Part shown: piece after piece, positions 27,901 to 37,683 of the stretch
Layout: the number at the start of each line of letters is the position of its first letter
How positions within the stretch are numbered: position 1 is the stretch's first letter
NCBI GenBank assembly: GCA_020063565.1
Contig: JAICDB010000001.1
Location: forward strand, 97,056-161,055
Source of the DNA: Clostridiales bacterium
GTDB lineage: Bacteria; Bacillota; DSM-16504; Desulfitibacterales; JAICDB01
Direction of reading: 5' to 3'
DNA: 64,000 nt
Position numbers and translations under genes: made by a program
The notes under the pieces: generated by a model
Told to the model about the DNA's origin: nothing
The model's database searches: none
What the model saw: the letters and a program-made list of their open reading frames with translations, nothing else

Positions 27901-28014
27901 AGTAATAATGACCTGCAGAGAGCCGATGAAAGCTTTAAACTTGGATGTCTGTCCGATCCGATCGGAGGAGGAGCATCGCAGCTTGATACTAAGGTAGAAG
28001 TTATCAAAGCCTAA
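24916..28014 (+). CDS. Tat-exported molybdopterin oxidoreductase, tetrathionate/selenate reductase-like (TtrA/SrdA)
   Basis: About 1032 residues. The twin-arginine signal is LTRRKFLKGG plus a hydrophobic stretch. The [4Fe-4S] site is CEQCNTHC (about 70-77) with a fourth Cys in RTCLKGQ. A Cys in HHGGICGMSG (about 285) is the likely Mo ligand. The C-terminal molydop-binding domain carries GTHRNISDAW and VWGSSYNYGHFAYGS-like segments. Length and the long insertions resemble TtrA (tetrathionate reductase) and the Bacillus selenate reductase SrdA rather than polysulfide or arsenate reductases. The track's GTG 24892 is replaced by ATG 24916, which has GGGAGG at proper spacing. The electron acceptor cannot be fixed from sequence alone. 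Confidence 0.85.
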   Translation: MSQEKKCKLTRRKFLKGGLAVGGLTLLTPAFASQGVESNSGIEKLWLDDPHGTGNDKDEYDATNVIYSLCEQCNTHCTLKAVVTEAGVAASPAVVRKIAGNPYSPLNTQPFGQIPYDTSPEKAAKGYGKLGKDGRGFRGGRTCLKGQAGIQTTFDNLRIKQPLKRVGPRGSGKFKSISWQQAITEIVEGSDLGTPGLKDIWAYVSKEQVMADWEKVKNGELSQEKFDELYKDKLIDTRHPDFGPKSNQVVSLVGDRRDFIQKRFWSKSLGSVNTIHHGGICGMSGVQGNIHSFTGGKKKRMYSDVDNAEFVIIWGTDPFVANKGPTWLAPKFVNALARGMKLAVVDPRMSKAAEKAHIWVPILPGTDAALAMGMARWIIENKRFDRRYLENPNKKAAEADGEPTWSDATHLVNLSDPKRPKLKAADLGIGSKDQYVVVQNGQPVPHDQAAEGTLEVDTTINGIRVKSAFTLFKERVFEKTLEEYAKICDITVEKIIELAREFTSYGKKASITSYRGPAMHTNGFYNLRAINCLNHLLGNYDWKGGSISSGAKYQCFKGQYDVLNMPRTLKPWGTTIFRKGSYEKSSLFEKDGYPAKRPWFPYSNHVTQEVLPSIDQEYPYGIKALFIHRISPVLSVAGGNKQQEVLKDTKKIPLLVVSDITMSETASVADYVLPDLTYLERWGLESIYPNQPLKLSHIQQPVTRAFDGPRAFEDSLIEIGKELGLPGVGKNAFPDGSDLNNAEDFYLKVVANIAFDGQPVPDADAREEEIFKQSRKKALGPYFDENKWRKAVKAHEWKKVVYVLNRGGRFEAPGNEYEGEYLKYKFAGQADFYREDVAKGRHSYSGEFFDGLPRIESTRFYNGNNVGDDQFPLQLINWKARHIGTHRNISDAWLREIDEENFLWINPQDAKVRGLADGDRVIIKSASFKVEGRVRITGRIRQGVVGSSYNYGHFAYGSAPYRLDGRVTDTDPAYGHVPWAVSQNNGYAGRRNAGFSNNDLQRADESFKLGCLSDPIGGGASQLDTKVEVIKA

Positions 28015-28021
28015 AAATAAT

Positions 28022-28044
28022 GAGGTTCCCTGGATGGGAACCTC
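28022..28044 (-). terminator. Terminator between the convergent reductase operon and the hydrogenase-regulator-like gene
   Basis: GAGGTTCCC / GGGAACCTC with a 5-base loop. A T-rich tail (ATTATTTTTAGG) is present on the minus-strand side, so it best serves the minus-strand gene. Confidence 0.6.
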
Positions 28045-28067
28045 CTCTAATAACTATGATAATTTAG

Positions 28068-28325
28068 TTAAAATACCATTTTCCTTACCTTTACACCATT
28101 TACTTCACTTAACTTGTTTTCCAGCTCTTGGGATTTTGAACCGCTATTCTGCATTAATTCTAACAATATTAACCCTTTTTCAGTACAGTGATCATCATCT
28201 TCCATCATTTGATGTAATCCCAATCTGGTCCTGATAATACATCCGTATTCAGTAAGTATTTGTTGAACTTGTGTAGCATCTTCAAAACGATTGCCGACTT
28301 GTATTCCCATAACTATATTTTCCAT
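28068..28325 (-). CDS. TM1266-like iron-only hydrogenase system regulator (ACT-like small protein)
   Basis: An 85-residue protein resembling the small ACT-like proteins annotated as putative iron-only hydrogenase system regulator: MENIVMGIQVGNRFEDATQVQQILTEYG at the start and a C-terminal ferredoxin-like half. Residues LGLHQ and the Cys pattern (DDHCTEKGLILLEL) fit the family. The track begins at a GTG overlapping the ribosome binding site; ATG 28325, eight bases after GAGGTG, is preferred. No hydrogenase gene lies in the window, so it stands alone here. The regulatory role of this family is itself only predicted. Confidence 0.75.
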   Translation of the reverse strand: MENIVMGIQVGNRFEDATQVQQILTEYGCIIRTRLGLHQMMEDDDHCTEKGLILLELMQNSGSKSQELENKLSEVNGVKVRKMVF

Positions 28326-28420
28326 TATACTCACCTCATTCTTAGAATTTCTAAAGATATTTAAATTTATACACTAATTCTAGGAAATGCCCTAAAAATT
28401 AAAAAAATTTATTTTTTCAG

Positions 28421-28449
28421 TTGACCGGTGACAGTAAATAGCATATAAT
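28421..28449 (+). promoter_or_regulatory. Sigma-A promoter of the pyr operon
   Basis: TTGACC (28421-28426), a 17-base spacer and a perfect TATAAT (28444-28449). The predicted start, near 28456, places both PyrR-type attenuators in the leader. Confidence 0.85.
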
Positions 28450-28482
28450 TAACTAGAAATTAATAGCATGCATCTTTAAATT

Positions 28483-28564
28483 AGTCCTGTGAGGCTAGTA
28501 AGATTTAATAAATTATAGGGATAGTATACCCTGCTTGCTGTGCTCACAGTGAGCAGGTTTTTTT
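28483..28564 (+). promoter_or_regulatory. PyrR-binding attenuator 1 with terminator
   Basis: AGTCCTGTGAGGCTAGTAAG matches the PyrR binding-loop consensus of Firmicutes pyr leaders. It is followed by a terminator with stem CCTGCT...AGCAGG (28530-28557) and seven T. When UMP or UTP binds PyrR, the protein would hold the binding loop and allow the terminator to form. No gene lies between this element and the second copy. Confidence 0.85.
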
Positions 28565-28595
28565 ACAACTCAATAAATTATCTACCTTTTAAATT

Positions 28596-28698
28596 GGTCC
28601 GGCGAGGCCAGTAAAGGTTATCTATCCATAGTTATAATTTCTACTTCATAAAGTAGGCGATAGTGTAACCCCTTTGCCGGACGGCAAAGGGGTTTTTT
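28596..28698 (+). promoter_or_regulatory. PyrR-binding attenuator 2 with terminator
   Basis: GGTCCGGCGAGGCCAGTAAAGG is a second PyrR loop, followed by the strong terminator CCCCTTTGCC / GGCAAAGGGG and TTTTTT (28669-28698) just ahead of pyrB. A second full attenuator directly behind the first gives two sequential decisions before the operon. The pyrR gene itself is not in this window. Confidence 0.88.
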
Positions 28699-28721
28699 GA
28701 TGAAAAAAAGGGGGTCAAAGA

Positions 28722-29666
28722 ATGGGGATCAAAACCAAGGATTTGCTTGGCTTGAAAAATATTTCCAAGGAAGAGATTGAACTTATTTTGAACACTGCGG
28801 AATCCATGGAAGAAATCATTTACAGGGATGTAAAAAAACTCCCGACATTGCGGGGAAAATCAGTTGTAAGTCTCTTTTATGAACCAAGCACAAGGACAAG
28901 GTCATCCTTTGAGCTGGCCGGAAAATACCTGGGGGCAGATACCATGAATATGGGCGTTTCAAGCAGTTCCGTCAAGAAAGGAGAGACCCTGATAGATACC
29001 GGAAGGACACTTGATGCCATGGGAATTGACATGGTGGTAATCAGACACCCTGCCGCCGGAGCTCCGAAGCTTCTCGGAGAAAATATTAAGGCCAGGGTTA
29101 TAAATGCCGGAGACGGTTATCATGAGCATCCTACCCAGGCGCTTTTAGACATGTACACAATGCGGAAAAAGTTTGGTGAGTTACAGGGTTTGACCGTTGC
29201 GATTATAGGTGACATACTCCATAGCAGGGTAGTACGGTCCAACATCTGGGGCCTTACTAAAATGGGGGCGGAAGTTATTGTATGCGGTCCTCCCACCCTT
29301 TTGCCTGCCGACATAGCAGCTACCGGTGTTAGAGTGGTGACTTCCTTTGAAGATGCACTGCGTGATGCAGATGTGATCATGATGCTTCGCATCCAACTGG
29401 AAAGACAGCAGAAGGGTCTTTTTCCTTCAAAAAGAGAGTATGCCAAAATGTACGGCTTAAATAAAGAAACTCTCAGTTTAGCAAAGAAAGATGCCATGGT
29501 TATGCATCCCGGACCAATTAACCGGGGAGTAGAGATTAGTCCTGAAGTATATGAAAGCGTACAGTCAGTTATTGATGAGCAGGTAACTGCCGGAGTAGCG
29601 GTTCGCATGGCTCTTCTTTATCTCATGATGGGGAGTGATTTTGAAGATGAAAAGGCTAGTTCTTAA
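28722..29666 (+). CDS. pyrB: Aspartate carbamoyltransferase catalytic subunit
   Basis: A 314-residue enzyme condensing carbamoyl phosphate with aspartate, the committed step of pyrimidine synthesis. The carbamoyl-phosphate loop [14 protein letters not shown] is at about residue 50, [13 protein letters not shown] near 130, and the aspartate loop region [10 protein letters not shown] near 222. No PyrI regulatory subunit follows, as is normal for Firmicutes where control is at the attenuator. It is the first gene of the pyr operon and overlaps pyrC. Confidence 0.96.
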   Translation: MGIKTKDLLGLKNISKEEIELILNTAESMEEIIYRDVKKLPTLRGKSVVSLFYEPSTRTRSSFELAGKYLGADTMNMGVSSSSVKKGETLIDTGRTLDAMGIDMVVIRHPAAGAPKLLGENIKARVINAGDGYHEHPTQALLDMYTMRKKFGELQGLTVAIIGDILHSRVVRSNIWGLTKMGAEVIVCGPPTLLPADIAATGVRVVTSFEDALRDADVIMMLRIQLERQQKGLFPSKREYAKMYGLNKETLSLAKKDAMVMHPGPINRGVEISPEVYESVQSVIDEQVTAGVAVRMALLYLMMGSDFEDEKASS

Positions 29667-30939
29667 AAACGCACTTATCATTGATTCAGTACGTCACAGG
29701 GAATTTAAAGGTGATATTTTAATTGAAAACTGCAAAATAAAAAAAGTTGCAGAAGAAATTGAAATTAATGACCGGGAGGAAACCAGAACAATTGACCTGG
29801 AAGGCAAAGTTGTAACTCCGGGAATGATTGATATGCATGTCCATTTAAGGGAACCGGGGGAAGAAAATAAAGAAACCATAGCCACAGGTACAAAGGCTGC
29901 AGCTTACGGGGGCTTTACTGCTGTTGCCTGTATGCCAAACACTTATCCTGCAGCAGATAATGAGGCAACAATAGAATTAATAAAAAGAAGGGCTGAAGAA
30001 GCCGGAAACTGCAGAGTGCTTCCGGTAGGTTGTTTAACAAAGGAGAGACAGGGTGAAATAATGGCTGAATACGGCTTTTTGAAAGATGCGGGAGTTGTTG
30101 CCCTGTCCGATGATGGAAACGGTGTTATGAATTCGGAAGTTATGCGCCACTGTATGGAGTATGCTACCCTCTATGATTTACCTGTCTTGAGCCACTGTGA
30201 GGATGAAAACCTGGCAGAAGGAGGGCAGATCCATGAAGGATATTACAGCACAATTTTAGGATTGCAAGGCATACCTGCTGCGGCAGAGGAGATAATGATC
30301 GCCAGGGATATTGCACTTGCCGAGTTAACAGGAGCAAGGCTGCACATCTGCCATATCAGTACTAAAGGCGGAGTGGAACTGGTACGCCGGGCAAAGGAGA
30401 AGGGACTTAAAGTTACTGCAGAGGCGGCGCCCCATCATTTTAGCCTTTCAGATCAAGAAACAGCAAGTTACAATACAGCAACAAAAGTTAACCCTCCTTT
30501 ACGGTCTGAAGAACACATTCAAGCGGTGATTGCAGGCCTGAAAGACGGTACTATTGATGTAATTGCCTCTGACCATGCACCCCATAGCAGGGAAGAAAAA
30601 GAAGTTGAATACCCCTTTGCTCCCTTTGGAATCTCGGGGGTGGAAACCTGCCTGGCAGTAAGCCTGCACTATCTTTACCATACTGGAAAGCTTAGCTTAA
30701 GACAGTTGGTAGAGAAGTTTACCACAGGACCTGCGTCCGTGCTGGGAATAAATATTGCGGGAATAGAAGAAGGTTCACTTGCCCACCTGACTGTATTTGA
30801 CCCTGAGCTGGTGAAGGCAGTGAATCTGAAAAACTGGCATTCCCTGGGTCAAAATACTCCCTATGCAGGAAAAAACCTCAAGGGGTGGCCTGTAATGACA
30901 ATTGTAGGAGGAAAAATAACCGCTGAAAGCTTAACCTGA
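29647..30939 (+). CDS. pyrC: Dihydroorotase
   Basis: About 430 residues of a class I (long) zinc dihydroorotase of the amidohydrolase fold: [13 protein letters not shown] metal motif near residue 57, [31 protein letters not shown] and the catalytic Asp in [10 protein letters not shown]. It cyclises carbamoyl-aspartate to dihydroorotate. Several starts are possible (GTG 29635, TTG 29641, ATG 29647). The ATG gives about 20 bases of overlap with pyrB and is used here. Confidence 0.95.
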   Translation: MKRLVLKNALIIDSVRHREFKGDILIENCKIKKVAEEIEINDREETRTIDLEGKVVTPGMIDMHVHLREPGEENKETIATGTKAAAYGGFTAVACMPNTYPAADNEATIELIKRRAEEAGNCRVLPVGCLTKERQGEIMAEYGFLKDAGVVALSDDGNGVMNSEVMRHCMEYATLYDLPVLSHCEDENLAEGGQIHEGYYSTILGLQGIPAAAEEIMIARDIALAELTGARLHICHISTKGGVELVRRAKEKGLKVTAEAAPHHFSLSDQETASYNTATKVNPPLRSEEHIQAVIAGLKDGTIDVIASDHAPHSREEKEVEYPFAPFGISGVETCLAVSLHYLYHTGKLSLRQLVEKFTTGPASVLGINIAGIEEGSLAHLTVFDPELVKAVNLKNWHSLGQNTPYAGKNLKGWPVMTIVGGKITAESLT

Positions 30940-30987
30940 TTAAACTTATTGCCACAAGTGGAAATAAACAATTTGGGGAGGGGTAGT

Positions 30988-32076
30988 ATGGAAGCGAAGC
31001 TTGTTTTAGAAGATGGCGAAATATTTGTGGGAAAATCCTGTGGAATACCCGGAACAGCCTTTGGAGAAGTAGTTTTCAACACTTCCATGAACGGTTATCA
31101 GGAAATAATGACAGACCCTTCTTATGCCGGCCAGATAGTAACTTTTACCTACCCGCTGGTAGGAAATTACGGAGTCCATGGTAGTTACCAGGAATCAGCT
31201 GCTTCATGGGCTCAGGGGATAATCGTTAAGGAATTGTGCACGGCGCCGGGAGGCTCCCGTATCGATAAGAAACTGCAAGCTTTTCTTGAAGAACAAAGGC
31301 TGGTTGGGATTTGTGACATTGATACCAGAACACTTACAAAGCATCTCAGGGTTATGGGTACCATGAGGGGAATTATCACTACTGAAGATATCCCTGTGGA
31401 AGAACTTACCAAGAAGGCGCAGTCAATATCGCACCTGTCAGAATTAGATCTTGTTGCAAAGGTCACTTGTGAGAAGCCATATATTCTTCCAGGAGGACAA
31501 ACAACTGTAGCGGTTATTGATATGGGAGTTAAGCATAACATCTTGCGCAGTCTGACTTCCAGAGGTTGTACGGTGGTGGTATTACCGGCAAAAACTGCTT
31601 ATGAGGATATAATGAAGTATTCTCCTCAAGGGATTATACTTTCAAATGGCCCGGGAGACCCTAAAACTGTAAGCTACGTAGCAAATACCGTAAAAAAATT
31701 GCTTGGAAAAGTTCCTATCATGGGAATTTGTATGGGACACCAGGTTCTCGGGATAGCTCTGGGGGGAGAGACATTTAAGCTAAAATTTGGCCACCGGGGA
31801 GGTAACCATCCGGTCAAAAATTTACAAACAGGAAGAGTAGATATTACCTCTCAAAACCATGGGTTTGCACTGAAGGAAGAAGGACTTCCCCATGATGTAG
31901 AGATTACCCACGTTAACCTCAATGACGGTACCGTGGAAGGAATAGAGCATAAAAATTTACCCGCATTTTCAATCCAATATCATCCTGAAGGGGCGCCGGG
32001 GCCCCATGATTCAAGAAACCTATTCGATAAATTTTTAAATATGGTAGAGCGAGACAGGGGGGATCAAAGTGCCTAG
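30988..32076 (+). CDS. carA: Carbamoyl-phosphate synthase small (glutaminase) subunit
   Basis: About 362 residues: an N-terminal CPSase small-chain domain ([15 protein letters not shown]..., [17 protein letters not shown]) and a class I glutamine amidotransferase with the nucleophile Cys in [16 protein letters not shown] and the His/Glu pair in [12 protein letters not shown]. It supplies ammonia to CarB. The track ORF starts at TTG 30949, but GGGGAGGGG at 30975-30983 points to ATG 30988. It overlaps carB by eight bases. Confidence 0.95.
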   Translation: MEAKLVLEDGEIFVGKSCGIPGTAFGEVVFNTSMNGYQEIMTDPSYAGQIVTFTYPLVGNYGVHGSYQESAASWAQGIIVKELCTAPGGSRIDKKLQAFLEEQRLVGICDIDTRTLTKHLRVMGTMRGIITTEDIPVEELTKKAQSISHLSELDLVAKVTCEKPYILPGGQTTVAVIDMGVKHNILRSLTSRGCTVVVLPAKTAYEDIMKYSPQGIILSNGPGDPKTVSYVANTVKKLLGKVPIMGICMGHQVLGIALGGETFKLKFGHRGGNHPVKNLQTGRVDITSQNHGFALKEEGLPHDVEITHVNLNDGTVEGIEHKNLPAFSIQYHPEGAPGPHDSRNLFDKFLNMVERDRGDQSA

Positions 32077-35000
32077 GAGAGAAGACATCAAAAAAGTTCT
32101 GGTAATCGGTTCAGGCCCTATAGTTATCGGGCAGGCTGCAGAATTCGACTATGCTGGTACTCAAGCCTGTCGTACCCTGCAGGAAGAAGGTATAGAGGTA
32201 GTACTTGTCAATAGCAATCCTGCAACCATTATGACCGACAGGGAGCTTGCCCACAAGGTATATTTGGAACCTTTAACTGCAGAATACCTGGAAGAAATAA
32301 TCCATTTGGAAAGACCTGACGGCCTCTTACCTACACTGGGTGGACAGATAGGCTTAAATCTTGCGGAAGAGCTGGCTAAAAACGGTGTACTTGAGAAATA
32401 TGAGGTAACTCTTCTGGGTACTTCCCTGGAAGCAATTCAAAAGGCTGAAGATAGAGATCTTTTTAAAAAGCTACTTCTGGAACTCGAGGAACCCGTTCCT
32501 GAAAGTACCATAGTATCATCGAGGGAAGAAGCACTGGAATTTGCTGCGAGAATTGGCTATCCCGTAATAGTTCGCCCTGCCTATACACTTGGAGGTACCG
32601 GCGGTGGAATAGCCCATAATGCCCCGGAGCTGAAAGAAATTGTTTCCCGAGGATTGCGTTACAGTATGATTAAACAGCTCCTGATTGAAAGAAGTGTTGC
32701 GGGCTGGAAGGAAATTGAGTATGAAGTAATGCGTGATGCTGCTGATAACTGTATAACTGTTTGCAACATGGAAAATATTGATCCCGTCGGAGTACACACG
32801 GGAGACAGCATCGTGGTTGCTCCCAGCCAGACTTTATCCGACAAGGAACACCAGATGCTGCGCTCAGCTTCCCTAAAAATTATCAGGGCTTTAAAAATAG
32901 CCGGAGGCTGTAACATCCAGTTTGCATTAAATCCTAAAAACAATGAGTATTATGTGATAGAAGTCAATCCCAGGGTAAGTCGTTCCAGTGCACTTGCAAG
33001 TAAGGCAACAGGCTATCCAATAGCCCGCGTGGCAACAAAAATCGCCCTTGGTTACCGCCTGGATGAAATTCAAAATGAGATTACGCAAAAAACAATTGCC
33101 TGTTTTGAGCCTGCCCTGGATTACGTAGTAGTCAAAATACCCCGTTGGCCTTTTGATAAATTCCCTACTGCGGACCGCTTTCTGGGATCACAAATGAAAG
33201 CTACCGGGGAAATTATGGCCCTGGGACGAAATTTTGAAAGTGCACTTTTAAAGGGGATTCGTTCTTTGGAGATGTCTGTGGAAGATTTAGATATGAAAGA
33301 ACTTCGAGAATGGTCCACTGAAAAACTCAAGAAAACACTTTTCCACCCCGATGACCGCAGACTGTGGTGCATTGTAGAAGCTTTTCGCCGGGGCTGGACG
33401 GTAGAGGAAGTAAAAACCTTGACTTCCATAAATGAATTCTTCCTGGAGAAAATACACAATCTTGTTCGCTGGGAATTTGAAATATTACCTGAATCAGAAC
33501 CTTCTCCTGAAATCTTACTGGAAGCTAAGAAACTCGGTTTTAGTGATAAGACTCTGGCCGGGGTATGGAAGATGAAGGAATCTGAAGTTAAGGCATTGAG
33601 GAAAGAATGGCAAATAACAGCTGCTTTTCGAATGGTTGATACCTGCGCCGGGGAATTTCCCGCCGCCACCCCCTATTACTATTCTGCCTACGGTGAAAAT
33701 GATGAGTGTAACCCCGAAGAAGGAGAAAAAGTTGTGGTGCTTGGCTCCGGACCCATTCGGATTGGACAGGGGATTGAATTTGATTACTGCTCGGTTCACT
33801 CTGCCTGGGGATTGCGTGAAGCCGGTTACCAGTCAATTGTAATAAATAACAATCCCGAAACTGTGAGTACCGATTTTGATACCTCGGACAGGCTCTATTT
33901 TGAACCCTTAACTCTGGAAGATGTTTTAAATGTAATAGAAAAGGAAAAACCTCTTGGTGTTATCGTTCAATTTGGAGGGCAGACTGCGGTAAACCTGGCC
34001 CGCCCATTACAGGAAGCGGGAGTAAAAATTCTTGGAACAACTGTAGAAGAAATGGATTTAGCTGAAGACAGGCAAAAGTTTACTGAGCTACTTCAAAAAC
34101 TAAAAATACCTTGTCCGCAAGGAAAAACTGCCCGAAGCCGCCAGGAAGCTGAAGAAATTGCGGCAACAATAGGTTTCCCGGTATTGGTACGGCCTTCTTA
34201 TGTACTTGGGGGAAGGGCTATGGAAATAGTATATAACCTGGAAGAGTTGCGGCAATATCTTGAACAGGCAGTAACGGTTTCACCGCAATATCCCGTACTG
34301 GTTGACCGTTATCTACGAGGTAGGGAAATTGAAGTTGATGCAATAAGTGATGGAAATGAAGTATTGATACCCGGCATAATGGAGCATATTGAAAGGGCCG
34401 GAGTACATTCGGGAGATAGTATTGCTGTTTATCCTTCCCGCTCCTTACCGAAAGAAATAGTGGAAAAAATAGTCGATTATACCACCAGGTTGGCTCAAGG
34501 ATTACATGTGAGGGGAATGCTCAATATCCAGTATGTAATCCATAATGAAAATGTTTATGTACTGGAGGTAAATCCCAGATCCAGTCGTACGGTACCCTTT
34601 ATCAGTAAGGTTAGCGGAATTCCGTTAGTAAAGCTTGCAACACAGTGTATACTTGGTGAAAGTTTGAGTGGATTGGGATACAGAGGGGGTCTCTATAATC
34701 CCCCGGACCTGACTGCAGTAAAAATGCCTGTTTTTTCATTTTCCAAACTGCTGGATGTTGAAACTTCCCTTGGACCTGAAATGAAGTCAACGGGAGAGGC
34801 GCTCGGTTTGGACAGGGATTCTACAAAGGCAATGTATAAAGCGTTTCTGGCAGCAGGATACAATTTCCCCAAGAGAGGTATTCTACTGGCTACAATAGCT
34901 GATAAGGATAAAGAAGAAGCACTTCCCATTTTGAAAGGTTTCTCTGAGCTAGGATATAGCTTGGTCGCCACAGAAGGTACTGCACAAATGCTGGAAAGAA

Positions 35001-35269
35001 ACAATATTCCTGTGAGAAAAATTAATAAAGTATCCCAAGGTTCACCGCATGTTGTGGATTTCATACAGGAGGGAAAGGTAGATCTTGTAATAAACACATT
35101 TACCAGAGGAAAACAGCCTGAAAGGGACGGTTTTAAAATCCGCAGGGCAGGTGTTGAATATGGAGTGCCATTACTAACTTCCCTCGACACCGCATCAGCA
35201 ATTTTAAAGGTTTTACAATCTATGCTACAGGTACGTTCCCTTCAGGACTATACAGGGGAGGAAAGATAA
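32069..35269 (+). CDS. carB: Carbamoyl-phosphate synthase large subunit
   Basis: A full-length 1066-residue CarB. Two homologous ATP-grasp halves are visible, each opening with a similar segment ([24 protein letters not shown] and [23 protein letters not shown]), followed by the C-terminal MGS-like allosteric domain ([28 protein letters not shown]...). It makes carbamoyl phosphate from bicarbonate, two ATP and ammonia. The start is GTG 32069 with GGGGGG upstream in carA. It ends immediately before pyrK. Confidence 0.97.
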   Translation: MPRREDIKKVLVIGSGPIVIGQAAEFDYAGTQACRTLQEEGIEVVLVNSNPATIMTDRELAHKVYLEPLTAEYLEEIIHLERPDGLLPTLGGQIGLNLAEELAKNGVLEKYEVTLLGTSLEAIQKAEDRDLFKKLLLELEEPVPESTIVSSREEALEFAARIGYPVIVRPAYTLGGTGGGIAHNAPELKEIVSRGLRYSMIKQLLIERSVAGWKEIEYEVMRDAADNCITVCNMENIDPVGVHTGDSIVVAPSQTLSDKEHQMLRSASLKIIRALKIAGGCNIQFALNPKNNEYYVIEVNPRVSRSSALASKATGYPIARVATKIALGYRLDEIQNEITQKTIACFEPALDYVVVKIPRWPFDKFPTADRFLGSQMKATGEIMALGRNFESALLKGIRSLEMSVEDLDMKELREWSTEKLKKTLFHPDDRRLWCIVEAFRRGWTVEEVKTLTSINEFFLEKIHNLVRWEFEILPESEPSPEILLEAKKLGFSDKTLAGVWKMKESEVKALRKEWQITAAFRMVDTCAGEFPAATPYYYSAYGENDECNPEEGEKVVVLGSGPIRIGQGIEFDYCSVHSAWGLREAGYQSIVINNNPETVSTDFDTSDRLYFEPLTLEDVLNVIEKEKPLGVIVQFGGQTAVNLARPLQEAGVKILGTTVEEMDLAEDRQKFTELLQKLKIPCPQGKTARSRQEAEEIAATIGFPVLVRPSYVLGGRAMEIVYNLEELRQYLEQAVTVSPQYPVLVDRYLRGREIEVDAISDGNEVLIPGIMEHIERAGVHSGDSIAVYPSRSLPKEIVEKIVDYTTRLAQGLHVRGMLNIQYVIHNENVYVLEVNPRSSRTVPFISKVSGIPLVKLATQCILGESLSGLGYRGGLYNPPDLTAVKMPVFSFSKLLDVETSLGPEMKSTGEALGLDRDSTKAMYKAFLAAGYNFPKRGILLATIADKDKEEALPILKGFSELGYSLVATEGTAQMLERNNIPVRKINKVSQGSPHVVDFIQEGKVDLVINTFTRGKQPERDGFKIRRAGVEYGVPLLTSLDTASAILKVLQSMLQVRSLQDYTGEER

Positions 35270-36046
35270 ATGGGAGTATATGAAGCACGGGTTATTTCCC
35301 ATCAGAAACTGCAGGAATCCGCTTATCTGTTAGAGCTGCACTGTCCGGAAATTGTGGAAAAAGCCCAGGCGGGGCAGTTTGTTCACTTAAAATGTTCAGA
35401 GACCCTTGCCCCCCTTTTAAGGCGCCCCTTCAGTATCCATAAGACTGATGCTGCCCGGGGCAGTTTGAGCATATATTACGCAGTTGTAGGGGAAGGTACC
35501 GATTTGTTGAGTAAAGTGTCCATTAATGAACAGCTTTCTGTGCTGGGCCCTTTGGGAAAAGGTTTTCAGCTAACAAAAGGGAAGAATGTTGTTGTGATCG
35601 GTGGCGGAATGGGAATAGCGCCCATGCTCTTTTTGGCAGAGGAGCTTTCTAAAAATGATAATAAAATAACCATCTTGCTTGGTGCCAGGGATAAAGAAGG
35701 ATTACTTGTTAAAGATTCCTTTGCACGCTTTACAAATGACCTGCAACTGGCCACCGATGACGGCAGTTTAGGGCACAAGGGAACTGTTGTAGAGCTCTTA
35801 AAGGAATCTTTACAAGATAACCCCACCATGCTTTATGCCTGCGGCCCGCTACCAATGCTTAAGGAAGTTAAAAGGCTTTCCGAAAAAGAGGGGATACCCT
35901 GCCAGTTATCCCTGGAAGCAAGGATGGCCTGCGGTATAGGAGCTTGCCTGGGCTGTACCTGTAAGGGGAAAGGCGAAAAGTATTATCCCAAGGTATGCAG
36001 TGACGGCCCGGTGTTTTGGGCGGAGGAGGTGGATTTAAGTGAGTAA
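35270..36046 (+). CDS. pyrK: Dihydroorotate dehydrogenase B electron-transfer subunit
   Basis: A 258-residue flavin and [2Fe-2S] protein that lets PyrD class 1B use NAD+. It carries the FAD-binding segment [10 protein letters not shown], the NAD-binding [16 protein letters not shown] and the C-terminal Cys cluster [15 protein letters not shown]...C. It lies between carB and pyrD and overlaps pyrD by eight bases, as in Bacillus-type pyr operons. Confidence 0.95.
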   Translation: MGVYEARVISHQKLQESAYLLELHCPEIVEKAQAGQFVHLKCSETLAPLLRRPFSIHKTDAARGSLSIYYAVVGEGTDLLSKVSINEQLSVLGPLGKGFQLTKGKNVVVIGGGMGIAPMLFLAEELSKNDNKITILLGARDKEGLLVKDSFARFTNDLQLATDDGSLGHKGTVVELLKESLQDNPTMLYACGPLPMLKEVKRLSEKEGIPCQLSLEARMACGIGACLGCTCKGKGEKYYPKVCSDGPVFWAEEVDLSE

Positions 36047-36968
36047 AGCTCCCGATTTATCAATGGAGATTGCAGGACTGAAATTGAAAAATCCCGTTCT
36101 GGTGGCATCCGGAACCTTTGGCTTTGGGATGGAATACTGTGATTATTTTAACCCTTCAGTACTGGGGGGAATTATGACCAAGGGAATTACTCTAGAGCCG
36201 CGTCCGGGTAACCCTCCGCCCCGCCTCTGCGAGACTCCCGCAGGTCTTCTTAATTCAATAGGGCTTGAAAATCCCGGAGTAGATGATTTTTTAGCAAGTT
36301 ATTTACCCGTAATGAAAGAAAAATTTTCTACTGCAATAATAGTCAATATCGCCGGAAGTACTGTAGAACAATATGCTGAGGTTTCTTCAAAGCTTGATGG
36401 CGTAGAGGGGATAGATGCCCTGGAGGTTAATATTTCCTGTCCCAATGTCAAAGAGGGAGGAATGGCCTTTGGTGCAACTGCCCAATCGGCTGCTCAAGTT
36501 GTGGCTGCTATCAGAAATGAAACCTCACTGCCGCTGATAGTGAAGTTAAGCCCCAATGTTACCGACATTGTAGAAATTGCTCAAGCTGTAGTAGATGCAG
36601 GCGCAGATGCACTATCTCTAATCAATACGCTACTCGGGATGGCAATTGATATCGAAAAGGAAAAGCCGGTACTTGGCAATGTCTTTGGAGGACTGTCGGG
36701 ACCTGCCGTTAAACCTGTGGCGGTACGCGCGGTCTGGCAGGTAAGTCAAAGCGTAGATGTTCCGGTAATTGGTATGGGGGGAATAACAGGTGCGGAAGAT
36801 GCACTGGAATTCTTTATGGCCGGGGCCAGTGCAGTTGCCATAGGAACAGGAAATTTCACTGACCCTCTCACAGCAGTTAAGACCTTATCCGGCATTGAAG
36901 AGTATCTCACGGAAAAGGGATATGCTTCTATAAAAGAATTGATAGGTAAGGCATGGAAGGGGAGTTAA
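36039..36968 (+). CDS. pyrD: Dihydroorotate dehydrogenase, class 1B
   Basis: A 309-residue FMN barrel enzyme. The catalytic Cys of class 1 enzymes is in [13 protein letters not shown] (about 132) and the phosphate-binding [19 protein letters not shown] is near the end. Class 1B is indicated by the adjacent pyrK. It oxidises dihydroorotate to orotate. The start is GTG 36039, inside the end of pyrK. Confidence 0.95.
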   Translation: MSKAPDLSMEIAGLKLKNPVLVASGTFGFGMEYCDYFNPSVLGGIMTKGITLEPRPGNPPPRLCETPAGLLNSIGLENPGVDDFLASYLPVMKEKFSTAIIVNIAGSTVEQYAEVSSKLDGVEGIDALEVNISCPNVKEGGMAFGATAQSAAQVVAAIRNETSLPLIVKLSPNVTDIVEIAQAVVDAGADALSLINTLLGMAIDIEKEKPVLGNVFGGLSGPAVKPVAVRAVWQVSQSVDVPVIGMGGITGAEDALEFFMAGASAVAIGTGNFTDPLTAVKTLSGIEEYLTEKGYASIKELIGKAWKGS

Positions 36969-36969
36969 C

Positions 36970-37683
36970 ATGAAGGCAAAATTGATAGTTGCTCTTGACA
37001 CTCCGGAGGAAAAACGGGTTAGAGAATTGGTTACTGTTCTCAAAGATAAAGTTGATATCTTTAAGGTGGGATTGGAGCAGTACCTGGCCAGCAGGGGAAA
37101 AGTGCTTGACTACCTGCGAAGTAACGGCAAAAAGGTTTTTCTGGATTTGAAGTTCCATGATATACCCAATACAGTGGAAGCAGCCGCTAGAGTTGCGGTG
37201 AGAGAAGGAGTCTGGATGTTCAATATGCATGTTTCAGATTTTGAAGGAATGAAGAGAGTAGCGGAAGCAGCTCTTGAGGAGGCAGAGAAAACAGGGATAG
37301 TTAGACCACTGGTAATTGGTGTGACAGTTTTAACTTCCATGAGTGAAGAGGATTTGCAGGAAACCGGAATACCTCTTACTCCACAGGAACTGGTAATAAA
37401 ACGTGCGCTCCTGGCCCAAAAAGCTGGCTTAGATGGGGTTGTGGCTTCCCCAAGGGAAGCAAAGTCTATCAGGGAAAATTGCGGCGAGGATTTCATTTCG
37501 GTGTGTCCCGGCATTCGACCTGCTTGGGCGGCAAAAGGTGATCAAAAGAGGATTATGCCCCCCGGTACTGCACTTAAAGAGGGAGCCCATTATCTGGTGG
37601 TTGGAAGGCCTATTACAAAGGCAGATGACCCTGGTGAGGCTGCTTCTAAAATTTTAGCTGAAATGGAGGAGGCGTTTAAATAA
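36970..37683 (+). CDS. pyrF: Orotidine-5'-phosphate decarboxylase
   Basis: A 237-residue OMP decarboxylase with the catalytic Lys/Asp array in FLDLKFHDIPNTVEAA (about 60) and the phosphate-binding end (VVGRPITKADDPGEAA). It performs the last step to UMP. It begins one base after the pyrD stop and overlaps pyrE by one base (TAATG). Confidence 0.96.
   Translation: MKAKLIVALDTPEEKRVRELVTVLKDKVDIFKVGLEQYLASRGKVLDYLRSNGKKVFLDLKFHDIPNTVEAAARVAVREGVWMFNMHVSDFEGMKRVAEAALEEAEKTGIVRPLVIGVTVLTSMSEEDLQETGIPLTPQELVIKRALLAQKAGLDGVVASPREAKSIRENCGEDFISVCPGIRPAWAAKGDQKRIMPPGTALKEGAHYLVVGRPITKADDPGEAASKILAEMEEAFK

Noticed and set aside
33121-33669. 182-residue minus-strand ORF
   Set aside because: Antisense shadow of carB, no start signal and Ser/Lys-rich filler sequence.
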